From contig JAHBYZ010000002.1 in NCBI GenBank assembly GCA_019635695.1, positions 124,001 to 188,000 of the forward strand: a stretch of 64,000 bases of DNA, written 5' to 3'. The stretch is from Rhizobiaceae bacterium (GTDB lineage: Bacteria > Pseudomonadota > Alphaproteobacteria > Rhizobiales > Rhizobiaceae). The position numbers were made by a program, and so were the translations under genes. Below the pieces are notes generated by a model. The model had not been told where the DNA came from and did not search any database. It saw nothing but the letters and a program-made list of their open reading frames with translations. Of the stretch, positions 17,201-25,481 are shown piece after piece. How positions within the stretch are numbered: position 1 is the first letter of the stretch; each line of letters opens with the position of its first letter.

Positions 17201-17991
17201 CAGCTCGCCTTTCCGGTCCTTATCGCGCTCGCCAGCCCGCTGTCGCGCACCTTCCTGAAGGCTTCGGAGACGTGGCTGAGCTGGTGTGTATCGAAATGTG
17301 CCTGCAGCGCGGTGCGCAGACCCTGGATGTCGGCGGTGCGGTTGAGCGAGCGCTTGACCAGCTGCAGCACGAATTCGGGACCGTCCGCGATCTTGGCGGC
17401 CATCGCCTGCGCGGTGGCATGCAGCTCCGCGCGCGGCACAACGCGGTTGACCATGCCGAGGCGGTGCCCCTCTTCGGCGCTGACGCGCTCGCCCGTGAAA
17501 AGCATTTCGCGCGCCTTGCGCTGGCCCAGCACCCAGGGGTGGATGAGTACCTCGACAGCCGCGGCGCCCATGGTCCGCGTCACCGGGTCGGAGAAGTAGG
17601 CGTCGTCCGAGGCGAGCATGATGTCGCACATGTTGGCGACCATGAAGGCCCCCGCCACGCAGGCGCCCTGCACGGCGGCGATCGTCGGCTTGGGGCAGTC
17701 GAGGATGTTGAGCGCGTAGTCGAAATAGCGGAGCCGCTCGTACTCCCAGCGCTCCTCCACGGTGAAGTTCGACCGGCTGACCTGCGCTTCCTTGATGTCA
17801 TGGCCGGCCGAGAAGTGGTCCCCCTTGCCGCCAAGTATGATGGCGCCGATGGCGGGGTCGCGCGCCGCCTGCCGGAAAGCCGCGTCCATCTCGTCCAGCA
17901 ACTGCCGGCTCTCGGCGTTCCGGCTTTCCGGGCGGTTGTGCGAGATCGTGGCGACACGCCCGTCGACCTCATAGGCGACCAACTCGAACAT
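17200..17991 (-). CDS. Enoyl-CoA hydratase/isomerase (crotonase family)
   Basis: A 263-residue crotonase-fold protein starting MFELVAYEVDGRVATISHNRPESRN. The oxyanion-hole segments are GDHFSAGHDIKEA and GACVAGAFMVANMCDIMLAS. A C-terminal domain ends FRKVRDSGLASAIRTGKAS. I chose 17991 because GGAGAA precedes it and the preceding in-frame residues look non-coding. It is the first gene of the minus-strand operon hydratase - synthetase - dehydrogenases, read from the promoter region that carries motif A copy 3. Confidence 0.9.
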   Translation of the reverse strand: MFELVAYEVDGRVATISHNRPESRNAESRQLLDEMDAAFRQAARDPAIGAIILGGKGDHFSAGHDIKEAQVSRSNFTVEERWEYERLRYFDYALNILDCPKPTIAAVQGACVAGAFMVANMCDIMLASDDAYFSDPVTRTMGAAAVEVLIHPWVLGQRKAREMLFTGERVSAEEGHRLGMVNRVVPRAELHATAQAMAAKIADGPEFVLQLVKRSLNRTADIQGLRTALQAHFDTHQLSHVSEAFRKVRDSGLASAIRTGKAS

Positions 17992-18169
17992 ATCGAGCGT
18001 TCTCCGTGTTTGTCTTTGAAGGGTGTCCCGTGCGGGAGCTCGATTCCGGCGCCTCGCCAGCGCGATATCCGGAAAGGTGCTGCGTTGTGCGGCAGAGGCG
18101 CCATCGGCTCCCCGCCAGCGCTCGGATGCGCGGAATGCTCCCTCCTCCCAGAACCCGAAATGCACCAAA

Positions 18170-18201
18170 ATGTTTGCTATTTCGGATGAAATGCTATTAT
18201 G
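18170..18201 (-). promoter_or_regulatory. Operator-like motif A, copy 3 (hydratase-synthetase operon promoter)
   Basis: Read on the minus strand this is CATAATAG-N5-CATCC-N2-AATAG-N2-AACAT, identical in blocks and spacing to 9600-9631. It lies in the 307-bp divergent gap 17992-18298 between the hydratase operon and the IclR gene at 18299. Nothing else in the gap looks coding. The IclR product next door is the first candidate to bind it. Confidence 0.6.
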
Positions 18202-18298
18202 ATGTACAGGTTAAACCCTGTCAACCACTGACGCCTGCGCTGGACGGGCGCAGGAGCGGACGGTATTCATGCCCGGCCCAAACGTTCGGTAACCCGTC

Positions 18299-19087
18299 TT
18301 GACCGTCAAATCATCGCGAACTGTGTTCGAGGTGCTCCGCCTTCTCGCGCACGAGAAGAAGCCGCTCGACGCCGCCCATGTCGCCAAGACTCTGGGCATC
18401 CCGATGACGTCCACGCTGCGTGTGCTCGGCACGCTGGAGGCGGCGGGTTTCGCCGAGCGCGACCGCGCCGGCGGTCGCTACAGGATCGGCAAGGCGGCGA
18501 GCACGCTGTCGCTCGCCTTCATGTCGCAATTCGCTGTGCGCGACCTGGCGCTGCCCTATCTGCAACGAATGACGCTGGAGACCGGACAAACCTCGTCGCT
18601 GTTCGTGCGGCTGGGATGGAATGCGTTGCGGGTGGCAGCCGTTCTCGGCCACAGGACGCTGATGCACAGCACGCCCGTCGGCGAGACCCGGCCGCTGTGG
18701 GGCGGCGCGCATGGCCGCGCCATCCTGGCCAATCTGACCGACGCCGACCGGGCGGAGATCTCGGGACAACTCGACAGCGAACTCGGTGCGGACGAGCAGG
18801 CGGAACTGGCGGGACTGGCAAGGTCGCGGCTGGTGCGCGGCGAGTGCTATTTCGAAGCAGGCGTCGACGATTGCGGCTGGCCGATCTTCAACGGCGACGG
18901 CCTCGTCATCGCGTCGGTAGGCTTCGAGGCCGTGCCGGGTCCCATTCTGGACAGGATCCTTGCGGCCGATTCCGTGGTGCACAAGATCATCGCCGAGATA
19001 TCCGCCACCGCCGCGCGCGAGCTCGCCGGGGCGATCTCCCACTACGACCACATACCTGCTGCCGAAATCGCGTTCGTCGACGAGTAG
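18299..19087 (+). CDS. IclR family transcriptional regulator
   Basis: A 262-residue IclR regulator, divergent from the hydratase-synthetase-dehydrogenase operon. The helix-turn-helix region is RTVFEVLRLLAHEKKPLDAAHVAKTLGIPMTSTLRVLGTLEAAGF. The effector domain includes WGGAHGRAILANLTDADRAE and GVDDCGWPIFNGDGLVIASVGF. The only sensible start is TTG at 18299. Autoregulation and control of the divergent operon through the motif at 18170-18201 are likely by position. Confidence 0.9.
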   Translation: MTVKSSRTVFEVLRLLAHEKKPLDAAHVAKTLGIPMTSTLRVLGTLEAAGFAERDRAGGRYRIGKAASTLSLAFMSQFAVRDLALPYLQRMTLETGQTSSLFVRLGWNALRVAAVLGHRTLMHSTPVGETRPLWGGAHGRAILANLTDADRAEISGQLDSELGADEQAELAGLARSRLVRGECYFEAGVDDCGWPIFNGDGLVIASVGFEAVPGPILDRILAADSVVHKIIAEISATAARELAGAISHYDHIPAAEIAFVDE

Positions 19088-19091
19088 GCGG

Positions 19092-19874
19092 CTAGAAGCT
19101 GACCAGTGGCACGGCGGGGAACACCATGCTGTGACGGTTGAGCTCGGCCATGACGGCCTGGATCTTGGGGATCGCTGCGTCCGCCACCTGCGTGGTGAAG
19201 CTCGCGACGGGTCCGCCGATCGTCATCGCGGCAAGCGGCCGCCGCATGGTGCTGAACACCGGGAACGACAGGTAGTTGGCCCCGGTCGAATAGTCCTGAT
19301 AGCCGCGCGCATAGCCGCGGCTGCGCACGAGGCGCACCTCCTCCCACAACTGGTCAGGCTCGACGATGGTTGCCGGGGTCACCGCCTGCAGCGGCGAAAA
19401 CGTGTCGATGTAGCGCTGTATCTCCTCGTCGCTGAGGAATGCGAGCAGGAGTCGCGAACCCGTTCCGGCATGCAGCGGGATCGGCTGACTCAGCGGCGAG
19501 TAGCCGACCGAGACGCCCGGCGGCTGCACGCTGTCGATACACACATTGTAGCGGCCGACGATGATGCTGAGGAACACCGCCTGGCCGGTGAGCGCGTGAA
19601 GGCGCTCGATATACTCGCGGCACAGGAGCCGCACATCGAGCACCTCGCCGTCGCTGACGAAGTCCAGCGCGCGATGCGAGAGCTGGTAGCGCTGACCGGA
19701 GGCGTCGCGCACCAGATAACCTTCCTTGAGCAGCGTATCGAGCGCCTGGAAGGCGGAGTTCTTGCCGCAGCCCATCTCGCGGCTGACCTCGGTCACGCCC
19801 CATGACGGCTTCTGGGCAAAAAGCGAGAAGATGTGAAGGACCCGGACGGAGCCCTTGTTGGTGGTCAGCATCAT
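19092..19874 (-). CDS. IclR family transcriptional regulator
   Basis: A 260-residue IclR regulator, convergent with the preceding one (4 bp between stops) and divergent from the ketopantoate-reductase-like gene. The DNA-binding part is KGSVRVLHIFSLFAQKPSWGVTEVSREMGCGKNSAFQALDTLLKEGYL. The ligand domain has PLHAGTGSRLLLAFLSDEEI and RGYARGYQDYSTGANYLSFPVF. The gap to 20008 contains a TTGACA and long TGACA/TGTCA and GCGTT/AACGC inverted blocks near 19909-19955, which may be its operator. Confidence 0.9.
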   Translation of the reverse strand: MMLTTNKGSVRVLHIFSLFAQKPSWGVTEVSREMGCGKNSAFQALDTLLKEGYLVRDASGQRYQLSHRALDFVSDGEVLDVRLLCREYIERLHALTGQAVFLSIIVGRYNVCIDSVQPPGVSVGYSPLSQPIPLHAGTGSRLLLAFLSDEEIQRYIDTFSPLQAVTPATIVEPDQLWEEVRLVRSRGYARGYQDYSTGANYLSFPVFSTMRRPLAAMTIGGPVASFTTQVADAAIPKIQAVMAELNRHSMVFPAVPLVSF

Positions 19875-20007
19875 GTCCTCGGCTGCGCGGACACTGAGAT
19901 AGCATCGCGTTGACAGGCATCCAAGGGTTCCATAACGCGCTTGTCATCCATTGCGTGCGGCGAACGAAACCCATCCCGCTGCGCTGGACGCAACACGGGA
20001 GCTGGTC

Positions 20008-20919
20008 TTGAAATTCGCAGTCATGGGCGCCGGCGCGGTCGGCTGTTTTCTCGGCGGGAAGCTCGCCGCGGCTGGCGAGACCGTCACGCTGATCGGACGC
20101 CGCGCACTCGTGGAAGGCGTCGCCGCCTCCGGCCTGACGATTGAGACAAACGCGGGCGCGGCCACCGTCTTGCTCGACGCGACCGACAGCCCGCAGGGCG
20201 TGGCCGGCGCCGACGCCGTCCTCTTCTGCGTCAAGTCGACCGATACCGGCGCGGCCGGCCGTGCCATTGCGCCGTACCTTCGTGCGGGCGCCACCGTGGT
20301 CTGCCTGCAGAACGGCGTCGACAATGTCGACCGCCTCGCGGCCGAGGCAGGGATCGCGGCGGTGCCGGCAGCGGTGCATCTCGCGGCCGAGCTCGCCGGA
20401 CCGGCTCGCGTGAAGCATCTCGGCGGCGGCACGCTCGTGCTGGGAGACGGAGCCGGAAGCGACGAAATCGCGACCCGCTTCACCAGCGCCGGGATTCCGG
20501 CCGAGGTGTCGCCCGCCGTTGTCGAAACGCTGTGGCACAAGCTGGTCTTGAACTGCGCGTACAATGCCCTGTCGGCGATCGCGCAGCTACCCTGCGGACC
20601 GCTGCGCGCGGCACCCCACGCGGCGGCGCTGATGGATGCGGTCGTCGATGAATGCCTCGCTGTTGCAGCGGGTCTAGGCATAACGCTTCCGCCCGACATG
20701 CACGGCGCCGTCGCCGCCGTGGCTACCCGCATGCCGATGCAATATTCCTCCACCGCGCAGGATATTACGCGCGGGCGACCGACGGAGATCGACCACCTCA
20801 ACGGCGTCATCGTACGCAAGGCGGCCGAACTCGGCATCGCCGCGCCGGCAAATCTCGCATTGCTGGCATCGGTGAAGGCGATCGAGCAGCGGATGGGCGC
20901 GGTCTCGGCGCAACGGTAG
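20008..20919 (+). CDS. Ketopantoate reductase-like (ApbA/PanE) 2-oxo acid reductase
   Basis: A 303-residue protein of the PanE family. The N-terminal Rossmann motif is GAGAVGCFLGGKLAAAG with IGRR after it, suggesting NADPH use. FCVKSTDTGAA and CLQNGVDN are family blocks. The C-terminal helical domain carries the catalytic lysine in VVETLWHKLVLNCAYNALSAI and the SSTAQDITRGRPTEIDHLNG motif. The likely start is TTG 20008, with CGGGAG upstream. Because it lies inside a catabolic cluster, it may reduce a pathway keto acid rather than ketopantoate. Do not read it as panE without a test. Confidence 0.85.
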   Translation: MKFAVMGAGAVGCFLGGKLAAAGETVTLIGRRALVEGVAASGLTIETNAGAATVLLDATDSPQGVAGADAVLFCVKSTDTGAAGRAIAPYLRAGATVVCLQNGVDNVDRLAAEAGIAAVPAAVHLAAELAGPARVKHLGGGTLVLGDGAGSDEIATRFTSAGIPAEVSPAVVETLWHKLVLNCAYNALSAIAQLPCGPLRAAPHAAALMDAVVDECLAVAAGLGITLPPDMHGAVAAVATRMPMQYSSTAQDITRGRPTEIDHLNGVIVRKAAELGIAAPANLALLASVKAIEQRMGAVSAQR

Positions 20920-20971
20920 CAGCATACGACCGCCCCCAGAACAGCCGCAGCTTCGATCCATCGCGGGGGTT

Positions 20972-20986
20972 GTGCTCCTGGTGCAC
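20972..20986. promoter_or_regulatory. GTGC-N7-GCAC palindrome upstream of mhpB (motif B, copy 2)
   Basis: GTGCTCCTGGTGCAC extends to a 19-bp near-palindrome from TTG to CAA with one mismatched pair (20970-20988). It is 86 bp before the mhpB start. From memory the E. coli MhpR operator is a GTGCACCTGGTGCAC-like palindrome, which I cannot check here. The MhpR-like protein at 36159-37022 is the expected activator. Confidence 0.6.
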
Positions 20987-21071
20987 AACCAGGCAAAGAG
21001 CGTTGCCGTTTCTGCGCGCGATTTCCATTGCTGGCTCTCGTGACAGGCCAGTCGCCGCAGGGAGGAATGAA

Positions 21072-22001
21072 ATGATCGTCGGCACGGTGTGCATCTCGCA
21101 CAGCCCGCTCATGGGCACCAACAAGGCCCAGCCCGCCACCGAGGCGCGTTTCCAGAAGGCGCTGGTCGCGGCGAACGAATTCGTGGCGAGCGTCAAGCCA
21201 GACCTGACGGTGATCTTCTACCCCGACCATATCAACGGTTTCATGTACGACCTGCTGCCGGCCTTCTGTGTCGGCATCGAGGGGCGGGCCATCGGCGACT
21301 ACGGAACCCGCGCCGGCCCCCTTAACATCCCACAAGACCGCGCGATGGACCTGGCGCGCAGCGTGCTCAGGCAGGGCGTGGACACGGCGATCTCCTATCG
21401 CATGGAGGTCGACCACGGCGCCGCGCAGCCGATCGAGCTGCTTTCGGCCAAACACGACGCCAGCCGCGTCATTCCGATCTTCATCAACTGCGCCGCCGAG
21501 CCGCGCCCCACGTTCGAACGGGTGCGCGCGCTCGGCCGCGCCGTCGGGAAATGGGCACAGTCGGTGCCGGAAAAGGTGCTGTTCCTCGGCTCGGGCGGCC
21601 TGTCTCACGATCCGCCGATGCCGGCACTGGCCACCGCCGCGCCGGACGTGCGCCAGCGGCTGATCGAAGGCACCGACCTGACCACCGAGCAGCGCGCCAT
21701 GCGCGAGAGCCGCGCCGCGGCCGAGGGGCTCGCAATGGCGGCCGGCACGTCCGCGCTGCTGCCGCTGGACCCGAAATGGGACCGCGGGCTGCTCGACGCT
21801 TTCCTCGCCGGCGACCTGTCGGTGCTCGATTCGTCGACCGACGAGCAGATCACCGCGGTTGGCGGGCGCGGCGCGCACGAGATCCGCACATGGTTCGCCG
21901 CACTCGCCGCGCAGGGCGCCTACCGTGCCGACGAGCTGTTCTACGAGCCGATCAACGAGTGGATCGCCGGCATGGGCATGCTCAAGGCCCGCGCCGCCTG
22001 A
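21072..22001 (+). CDS. mhpB: Extradiol dioxygenase, 2,3-dihydroxyphenylpropionate 1,2-dioxygenase type
   Basis: A 309-residue class III (LigB-type) ring-cleaving dioxygenase, collinear with E. coli MhpB (314). The metal and catalytic histidine blocks are all present: CISHSPLMG, FYPDHINGFMYDLLPAFC, YRMEVDHGAAQP and LFLGSGGLSHDPP. The C terminus has HEIRTWFAALAAQGAY and PINEWIAGMG, as in MhpB. It cleaves a catechol bearing a propionate-like side chain next to the hydroxyls, using Fe(II). ATG 21072 has GGAGG 7 bp upstream. It leads the operon mhpB - hydrolase - mhpD - hydrolase. Confidence 0.93.
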   Translation: MIVGTVCISHSPLMGTNKAQPATEARFQKALVAANEFVASVKPDLTVIFYPDHINGFMYDLLPAFCVGIEGRAIGDYGTRAGPLNIPQDRAMDLARSVLRQGVDTAISYRMEVDHGAAQPIELLSAKHDASRVIPIFINCAAEPRPTFERVRALGRAVGKWAQSVPEKVLFLGSGGLSHDPPMPALATAAPDVRQRLIEGTDLTTEQRAMRESRAAAEGLAMAAGTSALLPLDPKWDRGLLDAFLAGDLSVLDSSTDEQITAVGGRGAHEIRTWFAALAAQGAYRADELFYEPINEWIAGMGMLKARAA

Positions 22002-22021
22002 GCGACTTTCGAGAGCCAGCC

Positions 22022-22885
22022 ATGACAACACACCAGTCCATCTGGACCGACCTGACCGGCGTTGCCTTCAGCCAGGGCTATCTCGACGCCGGCGGTATCA
22101 AGACGCGCTACCTGATGTCCGGATCGCCGGACAAGCCGCTGCTGATCCTGATCCACGGCACGGGCGGCCACGCGGAAGCCTATGTGCGCAACCTGGCCAG
22201 CCACGGCGAGCATTTCTGGACCGTTGCCATCGACCTCGTCGGCCATGGCTGGTCGGACAAGCCCGCGATCGCCTATGAGGTGGCCGACTACGGCCGCCAC
22301 GTGCTGGCGATCCTCGATGCGCTCGGCCGCGACCGGGCGCACATTTCCGGCGAATCGCTCGGCGGCTGGGTTGCCGGCTGGATCGCCGTCAACCATCCCG
22401 ATCGCATCGACCGCCTCGTGCTCAACACGTCGGGCGGCTGGACCGCGCACCCGGAAGTCATGGAACGCATCAAGCGCCTGTCGACCGAGGCGGTGACGGA
22501 CCCCACGCCGGAGCGCATCCGCACGCGGCTGGAATTCCTGATGGCGGACAAGTCCAAGGTGAATGACGACCTGGTGGAGACGCGCCGCGCCATCTATGCG
22601 CAGCCGGGTTTCGCCGAAGCGACGAGGCGCATTCTGTGCCTGCAGGAGATGGAGATCCGCCGCCGCAACATGTTCAGCGACGCCGAAAGCGCATCGATCA
22701 AGGCGCCGACGCTGGTGCTGTGGACGTCCCACGATCCGACCGCCACGCCGGAGGAAGGCCGCCAGATCGCCGCGCGCATTCCCGGCGCGCGTTACGTGGT
22801 GATGAACGGCTGCGGGCACTGGCCGCAATTCGAGGACGCGGAAACGTTCAACCGCATCCATCTCGATTTCCTGCGCGGGCGCTGA
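22022..22885 (+). CDS. mhpC: Alpha/beta hydrolase, probable meta-cleavage product hydrolase (MhpC-like)
   Basis: A 287-residue hydrolase with GESLGGW (nucleophile Ser near residue 112), the oxyanion segment HGTGGHAEAYVRN, LVLWTSHDPTATPEEG supplying the acid and NGCGHWPQFE supplying the histidine. Its position between mhpB and mhpD makes it the prime candidate for hydrolysing the C-C bond of the ring-fission product. A second hydrolase gene (23704-24525) in the same operon could instead do this, so the mhpC name is by position and motif rather than proven. Confidence 0.8.
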   Translation: MTTHQSIWTDLTGVAFSQGYLDAGGIKTRYLMSGSPDKPLLILIHGTGGHAEAYVRNLASHGEHFWTVAIDLVGHGWSDKPAIAYEVADYGRHVLAILDALGRDRAHISGESLGGWVAGWIAVNHPDRIDRLVLNTSGGWTAHPEVMERIKRLSTEAVTDPTPERIRTRLEFLMADKSKVNDDLVETRRAIYAQPGFAEATRRILCLQEMEIRRRNMFSDAESASIKAPTLVLWTSHDPTATPEEGRQIAARIPGARYVVMNGCGHWPQFEDAETFNRIHLDFLRGR

Positions 22886-22887
22886 CC

Positions 22888-23670
22888 ATGACGGCCGACA
22901 TCAACGCCATCGCCGATGCGCTCTTCGAAGCGCGGACCACGCTGAAGCAGATCGCTCCTCTTCGCACGACCTTCGGGCTGTCTGGGGTCGCGGACGCGCA
23001 GGCCGTGCAGGACGCCACCACGCAGCGCTGGCTCGCCGCCGGCCGCCGCATGATCGGACGCAAGATCGGTCTGACGTCGAAGGCGGTTCAGTCTCAGCTC
23101 GGCGTCAGCGAGCCCGACTACGGCGTGCTGTGGGCCGATTACGGCTTCGCGCCGGGCGACGAGGTTTCGGTGCGGCAGTTCATGCAGCCGCGCGCCGAGA
23201 TCGAGATCGCGTTCGTCATGGACCGCGCCGTCGCCGATCCCGATGCGACGATGACGGAACTGATGCGGGCGATCGCCTATGCTCTGCCGGCGGTGGAGAT
23301 CGTCGACAGCGCAATCGCGAAGTGGGACATCAAGCTGGTCGACACCATTGCGGACAACGCGTCCGGCGGAGGCTTCGCGCTGGGCAGCAGCCCGCGCCGC
23401 GTGACCGATGTCGACATGCGGCTGGGCGGCGCGATCCTGTCGCGCAACGGGCAACCGGTGTCGATGGGCCTCGGCGCCGCCTGTCTCGGCCATCCGCTCA
23501 ACGCCACCCTTTGGCTCGCCCGCAAGATGGCTTCGCTCGGCCGTCCGCTATCGCCCGGCGACGTCGTGCTGTCCGGGGCGCTCGGCCCGCTGGTCGATAT
23601 CGCGGCGGGCGACGTGTTCGCAGCCGAGATACAGGGCTTCGAGCCGTTCCAGATCGGGTTCACGCAATAG
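22888..23670 (+). CDS. mhpD: 2-keto-4-pentenoate hydratase
   Basis: A 260-residue MhpD/HpaH-family hydratase, which adds water to 2-hydroxypenta-2,4-dienoate to give 4-hydroxy-2-oxovalerate. Family blocks include GRKIGLTSKAVQSQLGVSEPDYGVLWAD, QPRAEIEIAFVM (metal-binding Glu pair) and PAVEIVDSAIAKWDIKLVDTIADNAS. GAILSRNGQPVSMGLGAACLGHPLNATLWLA follows. The ATG is 3 bp after the hydrolase stop. No mhpE or mhpF follows, so the last two steps must be encoded elsewhere. Confidence 0.93.
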   Translation: MTADINAIADALFEARTTLKQIAPLRTTFGLSGVADAQAVQDATTQRWLAAGRRMIGRKIGLTSKAVQSQLGVSEPDYGVLWADYGFAPGDEVSVRQFMQPRAEIEIAFVMDRAVADPDATMTELMRAIAYALPAVEIVDSAIAKWDIKLVDTIADNASGGGFALGSSPRRVTDVDMRLGGAILSRNGQPVSMGLGAACLGHPLNATLWLARKMASLGRPLSPGDVVLSGALGPLVDIAAGDVFAAEIQGFEPFQIGFTQ

Positions 23671-23703
23671 GCTGACGGCAACCCTACGGGACCGACCGCG
23701 ACC

Positions 23704-24525
23704 ATGGCGCCGGAACATCCATATCGCGAGATGCATGTGAACGGCATGCTGACGCGCTATATCGACGCCGGCGAGGGCGACCCGCTGGTACTGCTGCATG
23801 GCGGCGAGTTCGGCGCGAACGCTCAACTTGGCTGGGAGCGCGTGATCGGCGCGCTTGCGGAGCGACGCCGCGTCATTGCGCCCGACGTGCTGGGCTTCGG
23901 CGGCTCGGCCAAGGTGCTCGACTTCGTCGACGGACGCGGCATGCGCACGGCGCATGTATCGGCGCTGCTATCGGCGCTCGGCATCGGCTCCGCCGACTTC
24001 GCCGGTAATTCGATGGGCGGCGTCATGCTGCTCAATGACGCCGCCTCCGACCGGCCGCTGCTGCCGGTGCGCAGCATGACCGTCATCTGCGGCGGCGGAG
24101 AAATCCTGAAAAACGAGCACGTTTCCGCGCTCTACGACTACGACGCGACCTTGCCGGCGATGCGCAGGATCGTCGCGGCGTTGTTCCACGACCCGGCCTA
24201 TGCGGCCGACGACGCCTATGTGCTGCGGCGTTACGAATCGAGCATGGTTCCCGGCGCCTGGGAGGCCGTTGCCGCGGCGCGGTTTCGTCGGCCCGGTCCG
24301 GCACCCGCCGCTCCGGCAGCGCCTGACTACGGGCGGATCGCGCGCCGCTCGCTGATCGTCGAGGGCGAGTTCGACAAACTCAAGCCGCGTGGCTGGGCTG
24401 CCGGGATCGCGGCGTCCATCCCCGATGCGCGGTCGTTCGTGGTGTCCGCCAGCGGCCATTGCCCCCAGATCGAGCAGCCGGCAGCGACGGTCCGGCTCCT
24501 TGAGGAGTTCTTCGCGGCAGGCTAG
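23704..24525 (+). CDS. Alpha/beta hydrolase, second MhpC/BphD-like hydrolase
   Basis: A 273-residue alpha/beta hydrolase starting MAPEHPYREMHVNGMLTRYIDAG. It has an early LLHGGEFGANA oxyanion region, GNSMGGVML (Ser near residue 103) and SASGHCPQIEQP (catalytic His). The order of motifs fits C-C bond hydrolases of meta-cleavage pathways. It is the last gene of the mhpB operon, 33 bp after mhpD. Two such hydrolases in one operon suggest either two ring-fission substrates or an ester/lactone step before ring cleavage. Confidence 0.85.
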   Translation: MAPEHPYREMHVNGMLTRYIDAGEGDPLVLLHGGEFGANAQLGWERVIGALAERRRVIAPDVLGFGGSAKVLDFVDGRGMRTAHVSALLSALGIGSADFAGNSMGGVMLLNDAASDRPLLPVRSMTVICGGGEILKNEHVSALYDYDATLPAMRRIVAALFHDPAYAADDAYVLRRYESSMVPGAWEAVAAARFRRPGPAPAAPAAPDYGRIARRSLIVEGEFDKLKPRGWAAGIAASIPDARSFVVSASGHCPQIEQPAATVRLLEEFFAAG

Positions 24526-24572
24526 GCATCGGGCACGTTTCACCGCCGGCGGGATCTTCGATCCCTGCACTT

Positions 24573-24587
24573 GTGCGAATTGCGCAC
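24573..24587. promoter_or_regulatory. GTGC-N7-GCAC palindrome (motif B, copy 3)
   Basis: GTGCGAATTGCGCAC, extended to TGTGCG ... CGCACA at 24572-24588, lies 67 bp upstream of the IclR gene at 24655. The centre differs from copies 2 and 4, so it may bind the regulator encoded here rather than the MhpR-like protein. Confidence 0.45.
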
Positions 24588-24654
24588 ATATGTGAGCGAT
24601 AGATGCTCATCCGCGGGAAACCTTCCGCGGCGCATCGGCAAACATGAGACGGTG

Positions 24655-25356
24655 ATGAATCGAACAGCGAAGCCGTCCGGAGACGATACGGCCCCCGGAT
24701 CGCAGACGCTAGCCCGCGGACTGCGCGCGCTCGAACTCGTGGCACAGGCGCCGCGCGGACTTGGCGTCCAGCAGGTGGCGGCCCAGCTCGGCGTCCATCG
24801 CACGATCGCCTACCGGCTGCTGGTGACGCTGCAGCAGTTTCGTCTGGTCGCGAAGGGCGATGACGGGAACTACAGGCCGGCCGCCGGGCTGGCCGTGCTC
24901 GGCGCTGCTTTCGACAACAATCTCAGGCAGATCGTCACGCCGACGCTGCGCGCGCTTGCCGAAGAGCTGCGGACCACCGTTTCCCTGCTCGTCGCGGAAG
25001 GCGAGGAGCAGGTGGCTGTCGCGGTGATCGTGCCGGCCAACGTGCCCTACCAGCTGTCGTTCAACGAAGGCAGCCGCTATCCGCTGACCCGCGGTTCGGC
25101 CGGGATCGCGCTGCTGGCCTCGATGCCGCCGCGCGAAGGCGAGCGTGACCTTGTCGGCAGCACGCGCGAACATGGCTGGGTACTCACACATGGCGAGGTC
25201 GAGCCGGACACCTACGGACTGGCCGTGGTCGTGCCTCGCAAGCCGCCGCTGCGCCCCGTCTGCATCAATCTGATCTCGCATCGCCGCGACGTCATCGAAC
25301 GCGGCCGCGATGCCGCGCGCCGCGCCGCGGACATATTGGCCGGACTTCTGGCTTAG
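24655..25356 (+). CDS. IclR family transcriptional regulator
   Basis: A 233-residue IclR-type protein. The winged helix is SQTLARGLRALELVAQAPRGLGVQQVAAQLGVHRTIAYRLLVTLQQFRLV. The effector domain has SLLVAEGEEQVAVAVIVPANVPY and RGSAGIALLASMPPREGER, ending RAADILAGLLA. ATG 24655 is preferred; the frame stays open upstream to 24571, but that stretch contains the palindrome at 24573-24587 and reads as a promoter. It sits between the mhpB operon and the flavoprotein operon and may control either. Confidence 0.88.
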   Translation: MNRTAKPSGDDTAPGSQTLARGLRALELVAQAPRGLGVQQVAAQLGVHRTIAYRLLVTLQQFRLVAKGDDGNYRPAAGLAVLGAAFDNNLRQIVTPTLRALAEELRTTVSLLVAEGEEQVAVAVIVPANVPYQLSFNEGSRYPLTRGSAGIALLASMPPREGERDLVGSTREHGWVLTHGEVEPDTYGLAVVVPRKPPLRPVCINLISHRRDVIERGRDAARRAADILAGLLA

Positions 25357-25367
25357 CAGGCAATCCC

Positions 25368-25382
25368 GTGCACCTGGTGCAC
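25368..25382. promoter_or_regulatory. GTGC-N7-GCAC palindrome (motif B, copy 4)
   Basis: GTGCACCTGGTGCAC is a perfect palindrome around its central base and extends to 17 bp (25367-25383). It lies 176 bp before the flavoprotein start. It is upstream of a possible -35 TTGACA (25431-25436) with TCTAGC at 25453-25458 as -10. An activator bound here would be placed about one helical turn set upstream of that promoter. Confidence 0.6.
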
Positions 25383-25481
25383 GTTCGCTGCTTTCCCCTC
25401 TACGGCAAGGCCGGGCTGGGCTTCGCTGCCTTGACACTTGGCGCGCACGAAATCTAGCTGGTGCAATTAGCGAACTTGATG

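Noticed and set aside
20008-20919. Assignment as the housekeeping panE gene
   Set aside because: The fold is clear, but the gene lies inside a catabolic cluster beside an IclR regulator. A pathway-specific 2-oxo acid reductase is at least as likely.
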